Positions 26,762-37,087 are shown, numbered from the stretch's first letter. The stretch: 64,000 bases of DNA from Luminiphilus sp. (GCA_028117185.1 JAOHHD010000001.1:1-64000), one strand, 5' to 3'. The notes: generated by a model from the sequence alone, not told the origin. A program made the numbers and translations.

Positions 26762-28402
26762 ATGACAAAACCGTTTCGCCGCCGCACCCTAATGAAGGCT
26801 GCTGGTACTGCACTCAGCGCATTGCCCTTAAGGGGTTTTGCCGTCACCGAGGCTCAGTCGGTGCACTTTACCCACCATGTTGCCAGCGGCGATCCCTTGG
26901 CTGACCGAGTGATGCTCTGGACGAGACTATTACCCGGTGACGGCGCGATGCGTGCAGTGCGGTGCCGGTGGGAAATTGCGCCTACTGCCGAGTTCACGAC
27001 CCTGATTGCGAGCGGGACCGCCACAGCAATCCCCGAGCGCGATTACACCGTCAAGGTAGACGCTCACGGCCTGGCGCCCGGGCAGTCTTACTGTTATCGC
27101 TTTGTGGCAGAGGGCGTGACCTCACCTGTGGGCTGCACCCGCACGCTACCGGTGGGTGATGTGTCTCAGTTTAAGCTCGGTGTGGCGTCTTGTTCTAATT
27201 ACCCTCAGGGGTTCTTTCACGCCTATCGCGAAATGGCCAAGGCTGAGCTCGATGCCATTTTGCACTTGGGCGACTACATTTACGAATACCCGGTAGGCGA
27301 GTACGTCAATCCAGCGGTTGAGCAAGCGTATGGCAGGCAGGTCACGCCAGAGCACGAGCTATTGGTGCTCGAGGATTACCGGATGCGTTACGGGTTATAC
27401 CGCAGTGATCCTGACCTGCAGGCAGCGCATGCGGCCCACCCTTGGATTACGGTGTGGGATGACCACGAAATCATGAATGATACGTGGCGCGAGGGTGCCG
27501 AAAATCATAACGAGGGGGAGGGAGATTTTGCTGCCCGCGCTCGTGCGGCGCGACAGGCGTACCACGAATGGTTGCCGATTCGCCCGCCTGCCGAAGGCGA
27601 CCAAGGCGTGATTTACCGGTCTTTTCAGATCGGTAATTTGGCGGATCTCATCATGCTAGATACCCGACTGGTCGGCCGTGATCAGCAGCTCAACTACCTG
27701 CGCGACCTTAAGCCCGAGGACGACGTATACGAGTTTTTGCAAAAACGACTCAATGCCTCTAAGCGCACCCTCTTGGGTAAGCCTCAGGAGGAGTGGCTCG
27801 CGCGTCAACTGGCAAGTAGTAAAAAGCGCGGCGCCGTGTGGCAGGTGCTGGGCCAGCAGGTCCTTATGGGTAAGGTGAGCATTCCGCAAATTTCTGCTGA
27901 CACATTTGCTAGTATGACGCTATCCGACTATACCCGCGCGCGCGTTGAGAGCGCGCAGCAGCTTGCGCCTCTGGGCTTGCCGCTGAATCTGGATGCCTGG
28001 GATGGCTATCCCGCGGCGCGGACACGGCTCTATCGAGCGCTGCTCAAATCGGCGTCTAACCCCATTTCATTGGCCGGCGATACGCACAATGGGTGGGCCT
28101 TTAATCTAGCAGACAACAAAGGTAAGGCAGTGGGTGTTGAGATCGGGACCCCAGGCGTGACTAGCCCCGGGTTAGAAACGTACCTGCCGATGCCCTCCAC
28201 CGAGATGACGAGCTTGTTGCTAGAGAGCAGTCCGGAGCTGGCGGCGGTGGACACCGCCCAACGTGGCTGGACTGAGATGACGCTGACACCCGATGCCATG
28301 ACCAGTCAGTGGCGCTTTGTGTCGAGTGTGGCGTCGCCGACCTATACGACCACCACAGGCCCGCTCATGCAGTGTCGTGCCGGCGCGCGCAAACTGTCAT
28401 AG
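26762..28402 (+). CDS. phoD: PhoD-type alkaline phosphatase/phosphodiesterase
   Basis: 546 residues from the ATG at 26762, after a ttgaggtctgcg ribosome site. The N-terminus is a twin-arginine signal (KPFRRRTLMKAAGTALSALP), so the folded enzyme is exported by Tat. An N-terminal PhoD domain (HFTHHVASGDPLADRVMLWT) precedes the metallophosphatase core: GVASCSNYPQGFFHAYREM, ILHLGDYIYEYP, WDDHEIMNDTWREG and LAGDTHNGWAFNL. PhoD hydrolyses phosphate mono- and diesters using Ca/Fe in the periplasm. A hairpin terminator lies 90 bases downstream. Confidence 0.92.
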   Translation: MTKPFRRRTLMKAAGTALSALPLRGFAVTEAQSVHFTHHVASGDPLADRVMLWTRLLPGDGAMRAVRCRWEIAPTAEFTTLIASGTATAIPERDYTVKVDAHGLAPGQSYCYRFVAEGVTSPVGCTRTLPVGDVSQFKLGVASCSNYPQGFFHAYREMAKAELDAILHLGDYIYEYPVGEYVNPAVEQAYGRQVTPEHELLVLEDYRMRYGLYRSDPDLQAAHAAHPWITVWDDHEIMNDTWREGAENHNEGEGDFAARARAARQAYHEWLPIRPPAEGDQGVIYRSFQIGNLADLIMLDTRLVGRDQQLNYLRDLKPEDDVYEFLQKRLNASKRTLLGKPQEEWLARQLASSKKRGAVWQVLGQQVLMGKVSIPQISADTFASMTLSDYTRARVESAQQLAPLGLPLNLDAWDGYPAARTRLYRALLKSASNPISLAGDTHNGWAFNLADNKGKAVGVEIGTPGVTSPGLETYLPMPSTEMTSLLLESSPELAAVDTAQRGWTEMTLTPDAMTSQWRFVSSVASPTYTTTTGPLMQCRAGARKLS

Positions 28403-28492
28403 CTGATCGGCGGTTTGGGTTATCGACGCCTGCACATTGCGTAAACCCCCGCAACTCTGCTCTCGAGCTTAAAGATAGCCGTCTTGAGTCAG

Positions 28493-28513
28493 CCCCGCTT
28501 TGCGGGGTTTTTT
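28493..28513 (+). terminator. Rho-independent terminator after phoD
   Basis: A ccccgc/gcgggg stem with a three-base loop, followed by six T residues (28508-28513). Confidence 0.85.
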
Positions 28514-28644
28514 ATGGGCACAGAGTGAGATCACCAAGCGCGAATGTGTTAAGCGACAGCGGGGAGGTGTAAAAAGTCCCGTACTTTAGGGTAAGGTATC
28601 GTCCGCGCTGCATGGTGTTCATCCGGTAATCATCCGGCGGTGGC

Positions 28645-28676
28645 CACAAAATATATCGTTCACAAAATATATCGTT
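28645..28676. repeat. Perfect 16-bp tandem duplication in the MDR gene leader
   Basis: The unit cacaaaatatatcgtt is at 28645-28660 and 28661-28676, ending 20 bases before the ATG at 28697. It is AT-rich and overlaps the expected promoter/leader region. Confidence 0.95.
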
Positions 28677-28696
28677 AATGAGACAGGTAACAGCAC

Positions 28697-29716
28697 ATGA
28701 CAATCAATCGACAATGGCTTTTGGATAATCGCCCCGTGGGTATGATCGGTCCCGAGCATTTTAAATACGTTGAGACGACTATTCCTGAGCCTGGCGAAGG
28801 CGAGGTCTTGATACGCAACCTGATGTTTTCTTTTGACCCTACACAGCGTGGTTGGACAATGGATCGGGAAAGCTACCTGCCGCCAGTGCAGATCGGCGAG
28901 CCCATGCGCGCGGGTTGCGCGGCACAGGTGGTCAAATCAAATCACCCGGATTTTGCGGAGGGTCAGTTGGTACAAGCCACTAACGGTTGGCAAGACTATG
29001 CGGTGGTCGACCCCTCTCACCCGCCGTCTAGTTTGCGCCCCGTCCCCGACGGCGCGCCGCCCGAAATGATGCTGTCAGTATTGGGTGTGACGGGCCTCAC
29101 CGCTTATTTTGGTTTGCTGGATTTAGGTAATCCGCAGCCGGGCGAGACGGTATTAGTGTCGGGTGCTGCGGGTGCGACCGGTTCAGTGGCAGGGCAGATC
29201 GCCAAGATTAAGGGCTGTCGTGTTGTCGGTATTGCCGGTGGTCCCGAAAAATGTGCCTGGCTCACCAACGAAGCGGGCTTTGACCACGCGATTGACTACA
29301 AGCTGGGCAACTTGGACCAGCAAATCGCCGAGGCGTGCCCTGAAAAATGGAACGTGTTTTTCGATAACGTCGGCGGTGGCACCCTCGAGGCGGCGCTGAA
29401 TCACCTGAATTTGCGCTCGCGCGTGGTGATGTGTGGTGGTATTGCCAATTACAACGCGACCGAGCCTCAGCCGGGCCCGAGCAACATCATGAATTTGGTG
29501 ATCATGCGGAGTCGCATGGAGGGCTTTATCGTACTGGATTACTACGCCCGGGCGGGGGAGGCGATCAAAGACCTGCTCGGATGGATTGGCACCGGCGACC
29601 TGAAGTATCAGGTTGATATGCAAGAAGGGTTTGAGAATATCCCTGGCACGCTGCAGCGCTTGTTTACCGGTAAAAATTTGGGCAAGCAGTTGCTCAAGGT
29701 GGCCGACCCAGAATAA
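28697..29716 (+). CDS. Zinc-independent MDR-family NADP(H) oxidoreductase (CurA/leukotriene B4 reductase-like)
   Basis: 339 residues. NRQWLLDNRPVGMI is the usual start of CurA/PTGR-type ene-reductases; cofactor binding is in LVSGAAGATGSVAGQIAKIKG and VGIAGGPEKCAWL; VFFDNVGGGTLEAALNHL and GFENIPGTLQRLFTGKNLGK are family signatures. No zinc ligands are present. Family members reduce activated C=C bonds of enones. A homologue lies in the catabolic island at 57996. The gene stands alone, with a duplicated 16-bp element in its leader. Confidence 0.9.
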   Translation: MTINRQWLLDNRPVGMIGPEHFKYVETTIPEPGEGEVLIRNLMFSFDPTQRGWTMDRESYLPPVQIGEPMRAGCAAQVVKSNHPDFAEGQLVQATNGWQDYAVVDPSHPPSSLRPVPDGAPPEMMLSVLGVTGLTAYFGLLDLGNPQPGETVLVSGAAGATGSVAGQIAKIKGCRVVGIAGGPEKCAWLTNEAGFDHAIDYKLGNLDQQIAEACPEKWNVFFDNVGGGTLEAALNHLNLRSRVVMCGGIANYNATEPQPGPSNIMNLVIMRSRMEGFIVLDYYARAGEAIKDLLGWIGTGDLKYQVDMQEGFENIPGTLQRLFTGKNLGKQLLKVADPE

Positions 29717-29770
29717 CCTCGGGCGCTGATAGTGCTGGAGGTGTGTCATCGAACGGGCCGTTACAACCAG

Positions 29771-29910
29771 TTGGTCACGGCCTAATTGGTCACGGCTTAG
29801 TGAGTGACGGCCCAGTTGGTGATAGCCCGCAGTGCGGTATCCCATCATGTGTTAGCCCAAAGGCTATAGCGACATAGCCCACGTCGACATGGCCTACAGT
29901 GACACAGCGG
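29771..29910. repeat. Degenerate period-15 tandem repeats in an intergenic region
   Basis: Between the MDR and TetR genes, four imperfect 15-base units (ttggtcacggcctaa type) run from 29771 to 29830. A second diverged period-15 series (gcgacatagcccac/gtcgacatggcctac) follows near 29866-29910. Otherwise the 29717-30139 gap shows no supported gene. Confidence 0.7.
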
Positions 29911-30139
29911 CGACGGAGTCAACCTGCCGTCGTAACTGCGCTGTTGTCGGCGTGGGCGTATCTTATTTTCCCGCCGGTGCCGCCTTTGCCTCGCTTATCG
30001 TGATGATCAGTGACGGTTAGTGACCCGTTCCGGCTCGCTTGTGGCACGGGTGCTGACCCTCGAGGCTACTTTCGACGGCAAGTTTCCAAATGACTCTGGG
30101 TCAGTTATTATGTGTAGCACGCTTACACAGAGTCCATTT

Positions 30140-30802
30140 ATGTCGACCCGGGCACGTACACACGAACAAAAAAGTTTCCGGCGCGAGCAAATACTGGGGG
30201 CGGCACATACACTATTGACCGAAACCGGTTACGACGGGTTCGCGATGGCGCCCTTGGCGCGCCGAGCCGATGTCGCCAAAGGCACCCTCTATTTATATTT
30301 TACGACCCGCGAAGAAGTCTTACTTGCGCTCTGTGTCCGCTATGTCGATCAGTGGATAGAGGCGTTGCGCCCGGAGCTGCAGGCGGGCATGACCGATGGC
30401 GACTATGTCGAGCGGTTCTTTGTCGCGGCGTATGGGGTTGAGAATCTGATGTGCCTGATCGCGAGACTCGAGCAGACGATCGAACATAACGTAGCGATTG
30501 ATCGCTTTATCGAGACCAAACGTACCTTCCACCAACAAATTGAGTTAATTGCCGTGCCCACATCGACAGCGCTGGCGATCGATCTCGATACCAGTTTCGC
30601 GCTACTGCAATCCCTAGTGGTGCTGTTAGTGGGCACCGCAGTGACCGATCAGGGACCCAATGTGGCCGAAGAAGTCTTACCAGAGGATGTCAGAAACTTA
30701 GTGGATCAATTTTCTGCCAAACCACTTTTCGTTAATACCGCCCGCCACATTATTGCCGGTGTGCGGGCAGACGCTTTATCGCATTTAGGAGTAGACGCTT
30801 GA
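30140..30802 (+). CDS. TetR-family transcriptional regulator
   Basis: 220 residues from the ATG at 30140; the open frame extends 40 codons upstream, but that part is not TetR-like. The HTH is FRREQILGAAHTLLTETGY then MAPLARRADVAKGTLYLYF. A helical ligand-binding domain follows. Its stop overlaps the ATG of the iron-sulfur subunit gene by one base (TGATG), so it probably autoregulates and controls the molybdenum hydroxylase made from the same transcript. Confidence 0.88.
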   Translation: MSTRARTHEQKSFRREQILGAAHTLLTETGYDGFAMAPLARRADVAKGTLYLYFTTREEVLLALCVRYVDQWIEALRPELQAGMTDGDYVERFFVAAYGVENLMCLIARLEQTIEHNVAIDRFIETKRTFHQQIELIAVPTSTALAIDLDTSFALLQSLVVLLVGTAVTDQGPNVAEEVLPEDVRNLVDQFSAKPLFVNTARHIIAGVRADALSHLGVDA

Positions 30803-31296
30803 TGATTTCATTTACGCTCAATGGCGAGACGGTATCAACCGATATCGATGCCAGTACCCCTCTGTTATGGGTGGTCCGCGATGCTTTTAAACTCAAGGGG
30901 TCGAAGTTTGGTTGTGGTGCGGGCTTGTGTGGCGCCTGCACCATGCATGTCGACGGTGCCGCTATTAAAACCTGCGTCACGCCGATTGCGGCAGTAGCGG
31001 GTAAGTCGATCACGACGATCGAAGGGTTGGGTACTCCGGATGATTTACACCCACTGCAGGCGGCTTGGCATGAGTATGCGGTACCGCAGTGTGGCTACTG
31101 CCAATCGGGCCAGATTATGGCTGCCGCGGCGCTCCTAGCTGCCAACCCTAACCCCACCGGTGCCGATATCGATGCGGCGATGTCGGGCAATATTTGTCGA
31201 TGTGGTTGCTACCCGAGAATCAAGCGCGCGATCCAATCTGTGAGTGAGAATGCCCTCGCTTACGATGCGATGGCGCCGGCAGGAGAGTCCGCATGA
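30802..31296 (+). CDS. [2Fe-2S] small subunit of a molybdenum hydroxylase (isoquinoline 1-oxidoreductase alpha-like)
   Basis: 164 residues. A plant-type [2Fe-2S] domain has its cysteines in KFGCGAGLCGACTMHVDG and KTCVTPIAAV. The alpha-helical [2Fe-2S] domain has CGYCQSGQIMAA and GNICRCGCYPRIKRA. This is the electron-transfer subunit of two-component enzymes such as IorAB and periplasmic aldehyde oxidases that lack a FAD subunit. It has no own signal, so it would be exported with the Tat-bearing large subunit, as known for the family. An aggag site precedes the ATG at 30802. It overlaps the large-subunit gene by four bases. Confidence 0.92.
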   Translation: MISFTLNGETVSTDIDASTPLLWVVRDAFKLKGSKFGCGAGLCGACTMHVDGAAIKTCVTPIAAVAGKSITTIEGLGTPDDLHPLQAAWHEYAVPQCGYCQSGQIMAAAALLAANPNPTGADIDAAMSGNICRCGCYPRIKRAIQSVSENALAYDAMAPAGESA

Positions 31297-33497
31297 AGTC
31301 GGTTAACGTGTCGCGTCGTCGGTTTTTGCAATCCTCCGCAGTGACAGGTGGGGGTCTGGTGGTTGGGTTTAGTCTCAGCGGCTGCTCCACTAATGCCGTA
31401 CCGCTGCCCGTTGCGGCGGCCGAGGGAGGCTGGACCGCCAATGCGTTTGTACAAATCTTGCCCGATAACACCGTGCGCTTTTACACCGCGCGCGCTGAGA
31501 TGGGGCAGGGGGTGACCACTGGACTGGCGACCTTGCTCGGTGAAGAGCTCGACGTAAATCCGCTCGACATGGATGTGCGTCTTGCGAGCGCTCATGAGGA
31601 CTACAACAACCCGCTGTTTGGCATGCAAGGAACCGGTGGGAGTAGCTCGACGAGAGCGCACTTTTTGCCCATGCGGCAGGCCGGTGCTAACACGCGAATG
31701 CTGCTCTTGCAGGCCGCAGCAAGTGACTTAGGCGCCGAAATAACCACCTTAAGTACCGATAATGGTCACGTGGTGTATGCGGGTCAGCGCTATCCCTACG
31801 CTAGCTTTATCGAGTCGGCATCGTTATTGACGATCGCTGTGGATGCGCCGCTCAAACCGGCGGATGAATTTCAGTACATCGGCCGTGAAAGCCGGCGAGT
31901 AGACGCCATTTCGAAATCGACTGGCACCGCTGATTTTGGTTTAGATATTGATATTCCCGATCTGCACTACGCCGTGGTGGTGCGAGCCCCTGTGGCGGGT
32001 GCAAAGATGCTGACAGCCGATACGGCTGCTGCGCGTGCGATGCCCGGTGTGACCGATATTGTGGAAGTAGCAAGCGGTGTTGCGGTGGTGGCAGAGAGTT
32101 TTTGGCAAGCCACACAGGCCGCATCAAAAGTGCAAGTCGAGTGGCAGGAAACGGATCTCAGTGGCATTGATACGGCAAGGCTTCGCGCTGACTATGCCGC
32201 CGCCTTGGATGCTGGTGACGGGGTTGAAGGCCCCGATGAGGGCGATGTGCAAGCGGCGTTCGCCGCGGCGAGTACGGTACGAGAGGCAGATTACTGGGCG
32301 CCTTTGTTATCGCACTCACCCATGGAGCCCATGAATGCCGTTGTGCGCATTCAAGGGGAGGAAGCCGACGTATGGACCGGTATCCAGTTCCCATTTGCGG
32401 TGGCAGGCTTGGTATCACGGATGGCTGACATCCCAGCAGAAAACGTGCGTTTTCATCAAACGTATCTCGGTGGCGGTTTTGGCCGTCGCGGTACCATCAC
32501 GCACTTGGCCGAAGCCGCTGATGTGGCCAAGCAAACCGGCAAGCCGATTCAGCTGGTGTGGACTCGCGAGGACGATATTCGCCAGGGGCCTTTCCGACCG
32601 GCATCGTTGATGCGAATCAAAGCAGGCGTCGATGAGAGTGGCCAATTGATTGCTTGGGATACCGCCCGCGCGGGGGCCAATATATCGCCGGATACGTTTC
32701 GGACGCTATTGCCCGCTATGTACCCATGGTTGGGTGACTTTTTAGTGGAAGGCGTGGCGAATGCCAGTGAGCTGTTCTTTGAAAATTTCTCCACTGACGA
32801 ATCGAGTACCGAGGGCTTGTTTGAAGACTACGATCAACCCAACACCCGTGTGACGCATATGACTGTAGACCACGGATTGCCGCTCACTTTTTGGCGGGCG
32901 GTGGGCCACTCTTATACCGCTTTTGCTAAGGAGTCGATGATTGACGAAATTGCTCAGGCAGCCGGTATTGATGAGGTGACCTTTCGACTGCAGAACACCC
33001 AAAGTAGCCCACGCCGTCAAAATGTAATTCGCATCGCTGGTGAGCGAATGGCTGAGATGACAGTTCCCGAGGGACATCACCTTGGCATGGCGATGCACCA
33101 CTCCTTTTCGACCGACGTAGCCGAAATTGCAGAGGTGTCGGTGGAGAACGGTCAGATCCGCGTTCACAAGGTGACCTGCGTGGTCGATTGCGGTCAGGCG
33201 GTTAACCCTGACATTGTGCGGTCACAAATGGAGGGCGGCATTATTTATGGCCTCACGGCGGCGCTCTATGGCGATTTGAATCTTGAGGCCGGGGCCATCA
33301 AGGAAAGTAATTTTCATGACTACCGCATGTTGCGCATGAATGAGTCGCCTGAGATTGAGGTCGTGATCGTCGACAGTGGGACTGAGCCCACCGGTGTGGG
33401 AGAGCCGGGTCTGCCGCCGATTGCTCCGGCGGTTGCCAACGCGGTATTTAAAGCAACAGGGCAACGGTTACGATCGCTGCCGCTTAAGCTGGCCTGA
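31293..33497 (+). CDS. Molybdopterin-binding large subunit (isoquinoline 1-oxidoreductase beta/aldehyde oxidase-like), Tat-exported
   Basis: 734 residues with a twin-arginine signal ([16 protein letters not shown]) followed by a possible lipobox (FSLSGCS). Molybdenum-cofactor contacts are in [31 protein letters not shown] and [11 protein letters not shown]; the catalytic Glu is in [13 protein letters not shown] near the C-terminus. The enzyme would hydroxylate an aldehyde or N-heterocycle in the periplasm and pass electrons via the small subunit. The missing FAD subunit is normal for this branch. An SDR gene lies 190 bases downstream; the substrate is unknown. Confidence 0.92.
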   Translation: MKSVNVSRRRFLQSSAVTGGGLVVGFSLSGCSTNAVPLPVAAAEGGWTANAFVQILPDNTVRFYTARAEMGQGVTTGLATLLGEELDVNPLDMDVRLASAHEDYNNPLFGMQGTGGSSSTRAHFLPMRQAGANTRMLLLQAAASDLGAEITTLSTDNGHVVYAGQRYPYASFIESASLLTIAVDAPLKPADEFQYIGRESRRVDAISKSTGTADFGLDIDIPDLHYAVVVRAPVAGAKMLTADTAAARAMPGVTDIVEVASGVAVVAESFWQATQAASKVQVEWQETDLSGIDTARLRADYAAALDAGDGVEGPDEGDVQAAFAAASTVREADYWAPLLSHSPMEPMNAVVRIQGEEADVWTGIQFPFAVAGLVSRMADIPAENVRFHQTYLGGGFGRRGTITHLAEAADVAKQTGKPIQLVWTREDDIRQGPFRPASLMRIKAGVDESGQLIAWDTARAGANISPDTFRTLLPAMYPWLGDFLVEGVANASELFFENFSTDESSTEGLFEDYDQPNTRVTHMTVDHGLPLTFWRAVGHSYTAFAKESMIDEIAQAAGIDEVTFRLQNTQSSPRRQNVIRIAGERMAEMTVPEGHHLGMAMHHSFSTDVAEIAEVSVENGQIRVHKVTCVVDCGQAVNPDIVRSQMEGGIIYGLTAALYGDLNLEAGAIKESNFHDYRMLRMNESPEIEVVIVDSGTEPTGVGEPGLPPIAPAVANAVFKATGQRLRSLPLKLA

Positions 33498-33687
33498 TAC
33501 GGGGCGCGCTGCGCTGACAAATAGGCGCCTATCTAGTGCCACTGGCGGACGCAACACGGCTGGCTTTAAGCGTCGTAAGCTTTTGGCGCTTAATGGTCTG
33601 TGGTCTTAGCACCGTCATGGTGGCGCTGCTGGGACATACTGCATCAAATGGCTACGCTCAGATGAAAATAATCAGGGGAATCGCAAA

Positions 33688-34461
33688 ATGGATGTAACAG
33701 ACCGAGTTGTGTTGATCACAGGTGCCAGCTCAGGTGTGGGCGCTGCGCTAGCCAGCAAGCTCTCCGCCATGGGGGCACGCGTTGTGGTGAATTACAGCCG
33801 CTCTGCCGAGGCTGCCGAGGCGGTGGTAGAACAAGTGACTGGCGCTGGCGGTCAAGCGATCGCGGTTCAGGCCGATGTCTCAGAAGAAGCCGATTGCAAA
33901 CGGTTAGTAGCGGAGACCGTCGAGCACTTTGGCCAACTTGATATGCTGGTGAATAACGCCGGCACCACGACCTTTGTCCCCCATGATCAACTCGAGGCAC
34001 TCACAGAAGAGATTTGGCTCAAGACCTTGCGCGTGAATCTCATTGGCGCCTTTATGATGTCGCGAGAAGCCGCACCTCATATCGAGGCGGCGGGTGGAGG
34101 CGAGATTGTGATGACCTCGAGCATCGCGAGTACCACCGCTGCAGGAAGTTCTATTGCTTACTGTGCCTCGAAAGCGGGCATGAACAGCTTGACCCGCACG
34201 CTGGCCAAGACGCTAGGCAAACGCAAGATTCGGGTTAACGCCGTACTGCCCGGTTTGATCGATGGCGACTGGGCTTTTAACACCTGGGGTGGTGGCGATG
34301 CTGAGCAGTACGAGGGATTGAAGAAAATGTTCGCGGAGCAAACCGCGTTGGGGCATGTTGTGACGCCAGCCGATGTCGCCGATACGATTATCTCGCTGAT
34401 GACCGGCTCCGATTACGTCACCGGACAGCTGGTCACGCTGGACTCCGGGTTCACGTTGTAA
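33688..34461 (+). CDS. SDR-family oxidoreductase (3-oxoacyl-ACP reductase-like)
   Basis: 257 residues with a classical SDR fold. Cofactor motif LITGASSGVGAALASKL, LVNNAGTTTF, catalytic Ser/Tyr/Lys in TSSIASTTAAGSSIAYCASKAG, then VNAVLPGLIDGDW and the C-terminal VTGQLVTLDSGFTL. It is an NAD(P)-dependent alcohol dehydrogenase or ketoreductase with unknown substrate. It lies downstream of the molybdenum hydroxylase on the same strand and may share its pathway, but a 190-base gap separates them. Confidence 0.88.
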   Translation: MDVTDRVVLITGASSGVGAALASKLSAMGARVVVNYSRSAEAAEAVVEQVTGAGGQAIAVQADVSEEADCKRLVAETVEHFGQLDMLVNNAGTTTFVPHDQLEALTEEIWLKTLRVNLIGAFMMSREAAPHIEAAGGGEIVMTSSIASTTAAGSSIAYCASKAGMNSLTRTLAKTLGKRKIRVNAVLPGLIDGDWAFNTWGGGDAEQYEGLKKMFAEQTALGHVVTPADVADTIISLMTGSDYVTGQLVTLDSGFTL

Positions 34462-34609
34462 CCACTGATCAGTGGGTCACCCCAGGTAGTTGTTGCAGGT
34501 CCAACGCTTCTCCAGTGCCACTGTGCTTGGTCTAACACCACTGAGTTGTGTTCATCAGTGCCACTGGATGATGAGCGCCACTGTCTGCGTCTGCTGCCAA
34601 TGTGGTGTG

Positions 34610-36196
34610 TTACGCCGCGTGTACGCCCGGAATCGCTGCCAACAATGAGCGGGTATAGTCTGCGCTCGGCGAGTCAAATACCTGCGCCGTTGGGCCTTCC
34701 TCAACGAGCTTGCCGTGATACATCACCGCGATACGGTCAGCGATCTGTCGAATCACAGCCAAATCATGAGAGATGAAGAGCATTGTCAGGCCGTACTCTT
34801 TGGTGAGTTCGGCAAGCAGATCCAGAATCTGCGCCTGAATCGTGACATCAAGGGCCGAGACCGGCTCGTCGGCGACAATAAACTCAGGTCGCGTTGCTAG
34901 CGCGCGACCAATGGCAATGCGCTGGCGCTGTCCACCTGAAAATTCGTGTGGGTATTTGCGCACAAACGCCTGCGCCAGGCCCACATTGTCCATTAGCTCT
35001 CGAATGGCCTGATCGAGGCCGCCCTTACTCACCAGATTATGCAGCAGCAACGGCTCGGCCAGCGTGTCATACACGGTCATGCGCGGATTTAGGGAGGCGT
35101 AGGGATCTTGAAAAATCATCTGCATGCGATGACGAAATTGTTTTAGTGTTTTGCCCTGCAGCGCGCTCAGCGTTGTTCCGTCAAAATCGATTTGACCGCC
35201 AGTCAGTGGCACTAAGCGCAGCAGCGATCGGCCTAAGGTGGACTTGCCGCTACCGGATTCACCCACTAAACCCAGTACTTCTCCTCGATGGATCTCGAGC
35301 GACACATCATCCACGGCTTTCACGGGCGCTGCACCCTCGTTTGACGTGAACCACGTTTTTAACTGGTGGATTCGAATGAGCGGGTCGGCTGCAACGGCAT
35401 CAGCGGTTCTCTGTCCACTGGGAATCGCGGCGAGTAGCTTTTGGGTATAAGGGTGTTGAGCGTTGTCAAAAATCGCTTGGGGGCTGCCTTGCTCAACGAC
35501 CTTGCCTTGTTCCATCACCACGATCTGATCGGCAATATCAGAGACGACTGCCAGATCATGGCTGATCAATAACACGCCGATGTCGCGTTTTTGCTGCAGA
35601 TCGGCGATGAGCTTAAGAATTTGCGCTTGTATTGTCACATCCAAAGCGGTGGTCGGCTCATCTGCGATCAGTAATTTGGGTTCATTGATGAGCGCCATTG
35701 CAATCATCACTCGCTGTCGCATGCCGCCCGAGAACTCATGAGGAAAAGCACGCATGGCGCCTTGAGGGTCACGGATACCGACTTCATCAAGCAGCTCTGT
35801 GGCACGGGCCTGTGCGGATTTTTTGTCGAGCCCGCGATGCAGAGTCAGTGGCTCGATTAGCTGATCGCCAATTCGCATAAAGGGGTTTAAGCATGTCATC
35901 GGGTCTTGGAAGATCATCGCAATATCGCGTCCGCGAATAGCGCGTAGTTCAGATTCAGACAGCGACAGTAAGTCTTGCCCTTGAAACACCGCGCTGCCGC
36001 CATCAATTCGCCCCGGAGGACTCGGGACAAGACCGAGCATGGCGTAGCAAGAGACCGACTTGCCAGAACCGCTCTCGCCAATGATGGCCGTGATTTGTCG
36101 CGGCTCAACCGCAAAGCTCACGTCATCCACTGCCTGATTGGTGCCATTACGAGTCACGAAACTCACGGATAAATGATCGACTTTGAGTAGGCTCAT
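34610..36196 (-). CDS. Peptide ABC transporter, fused double ATPase (OppDF/YejF-like)
   Basis: 528 residues made of two complete ABC cassettes. First: Walker A GESGSGKSVSCYAM, signature FSGGMRQRVMIAMAL, Walker B LLIADEPTTALD. Second: GESGSGKSTLGRSLLRL, FSGGQRQRIAIGRAL, FIVADEPVSALD. Each ends with the oligopeptide-family extension (TQKLLAAIPSG, TRSLLAAIPGVH). It powers import through the two permeases encoded just upstream, only three bases away. Last gene of the operon. Confidence 0.93.
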   Translation of the reverse strand: MSLLKVDHLSVSFVTRNGTNQAVDDVSFAVEPRQITAIIGESGSGKSVSCYAMLGLVPSPPGRIDGGSAVFQGQDLLSLSESELRAIRGRDIAMIFQDPMTCLNPFMRIGDQLIEPLTLHRGLDKKSAQARATELLDEVGIRDPQGAMRAFPHEFSGGMRQRVMIAMALINEPKLLIADEPTTALDVTIQAQILKLIADLQQKRDIGVLLISHDLAVVSDIADQIVVMEQGKVVEQGSPQAIFDNAQHPYTQKLLAAIPSGQRTADAVAADPLIRIHQLKTWFTSNEGAAPVKAVDDVSLEIHRGEVLGLVGESGSGKSTLGRSLLRLVPLTGGQIDFDGTTLSALQGKTLKQFRHRMQMIFQDPYASLNPRMTVYDTLAEPLLLHNLVSKGGLDQAIRELMDNVGLAQAFVRKYPHEFSGGQRQRIAIGRALATRPEFIVADEPVSALDVTIQAQILDLLAELTKEYGLTMLFISHDLAVIRQIADRIAVMYHGKLVEEGPTAQVFDSPSADYTRSLLAAIPGVHAA

Positions 36197-36199
36197 GGC

Positions 36200-37087
36200 T
36201 TAGTCCTTAGATCCACGAACATCCAGCGCATCGCGCAAACCGTCGCCCAGAAAATTCAGTGAAAAGAGCGTCAGTGTTAACGCGCAACCGGGAAATATCA
36301 GCAGCCAGGGGTACTCTTCCATCGTTTCGGCGCCGTAGCTGATGAGCAGCCCCCAGGAGGTGGCGGGGGGCTGGATACCCAAACCGAGAAAACTTAAAAA
36401 GGCTTCTAGCAGCATGACACTGGGAATGGTTAGGGTGGTGTACACAATAATTGGACCAAGGGCATTGGGGACGATGTGTTTGCGGATAATGGTCGCCGGC
36501 GATAAGCCCACCGACACGGCCGCCTCTACAAACTCTTGCTGTCGGAGCGACTGAACTTGAGAGCGCATGATACGCGCCATAGTGAGCCACTCGACCGCGC
36601 CGATTGCCAGAAATAGCAGCAGAATATTGCGGCCAAACACCACCATTAACAGCACGATGAATATCATGAAGGGGAGGGCGTAGAGAATGTCGACCAAGCG
36701 CATCATGATGGCATCGACGCGGCCGCCGACGTAGCCGGCGATGGCACCCCAAGTGACGCCGATGAGGAGTGCGACTGCGGTGGCAATGAAGCCCACCGCG
36801 AGTGAAATGCGGCCTCCATACATAACCTGTGTGAGCAGGTCTCGGCCAAAGATATCGGTACCTAGCCAGTGCGCTGCCGACGGCGGTGAGGCACCTAAGT
36901 CGAGGTTTTGTGATTCGTAGCTATAGGGGGCGATCCACGGAGTGAGCCCTGCGATGACAATCATGAACAACAGCACCGCGCCGCCCAACAGCGCCAATTT
37001 ATTTTTGCGCAGTCTGAGCCAGGCGTCATGCCACAGCGAAGAGCCTTGTTCGACCTCGTCAAATGCCGGGGATGACACCGTATTCAT
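36200..37087 (-). CDS. Peptide ABC transporter permease, OppC type
   Basis: 295 residues. The N-terminal cytoplasmic tail WHDAWLRLRKNKLALLGG is typical of OppC/DppC, followed by about six helices and the EAA loop EFVEAAVSVGLSPATIIRKH. The PPSAAHWLGTDIFGRDLLTQ segment is a family hallmark. It pairs with the OppB-type permease; their genes overlap by four bases. Confidence 0.93.
   Translation of the reverse strand: MNTVSSPAFDEVEQGSSLWHDAWLRLRKNKLALLGGAVLLFMIVIAGLTPWIAPYSYESQNLDLGASPPSAAHWLGTDIFGRDLLTQVMYGGRISLAVGFIATAVALLIGVTWGAIAGYVGGRVDAIMMRLVDILYALPFMIFIVLLMVVFGRNILLLFLAIGAVEWLTMARIMRSQVQSLRQQEFVEAAVSVGLSPATIIRKHIVPNALGPIIVYTTLTIPSVMLLEAFLSFLGLGIQPPATSWGLLISYGAETMEEYPWLLIFPGCALTLTLFSLNFLGDGLRDALDVRGSKD

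Noticed and set aside
29183..29848. 221-codon open frame on the minus strand
   Set aside because: It is antisense to the well-supported MDR gene, has no family motifs, and its length follows from the codon pattern of the opposite strand and the adjacent repeats.
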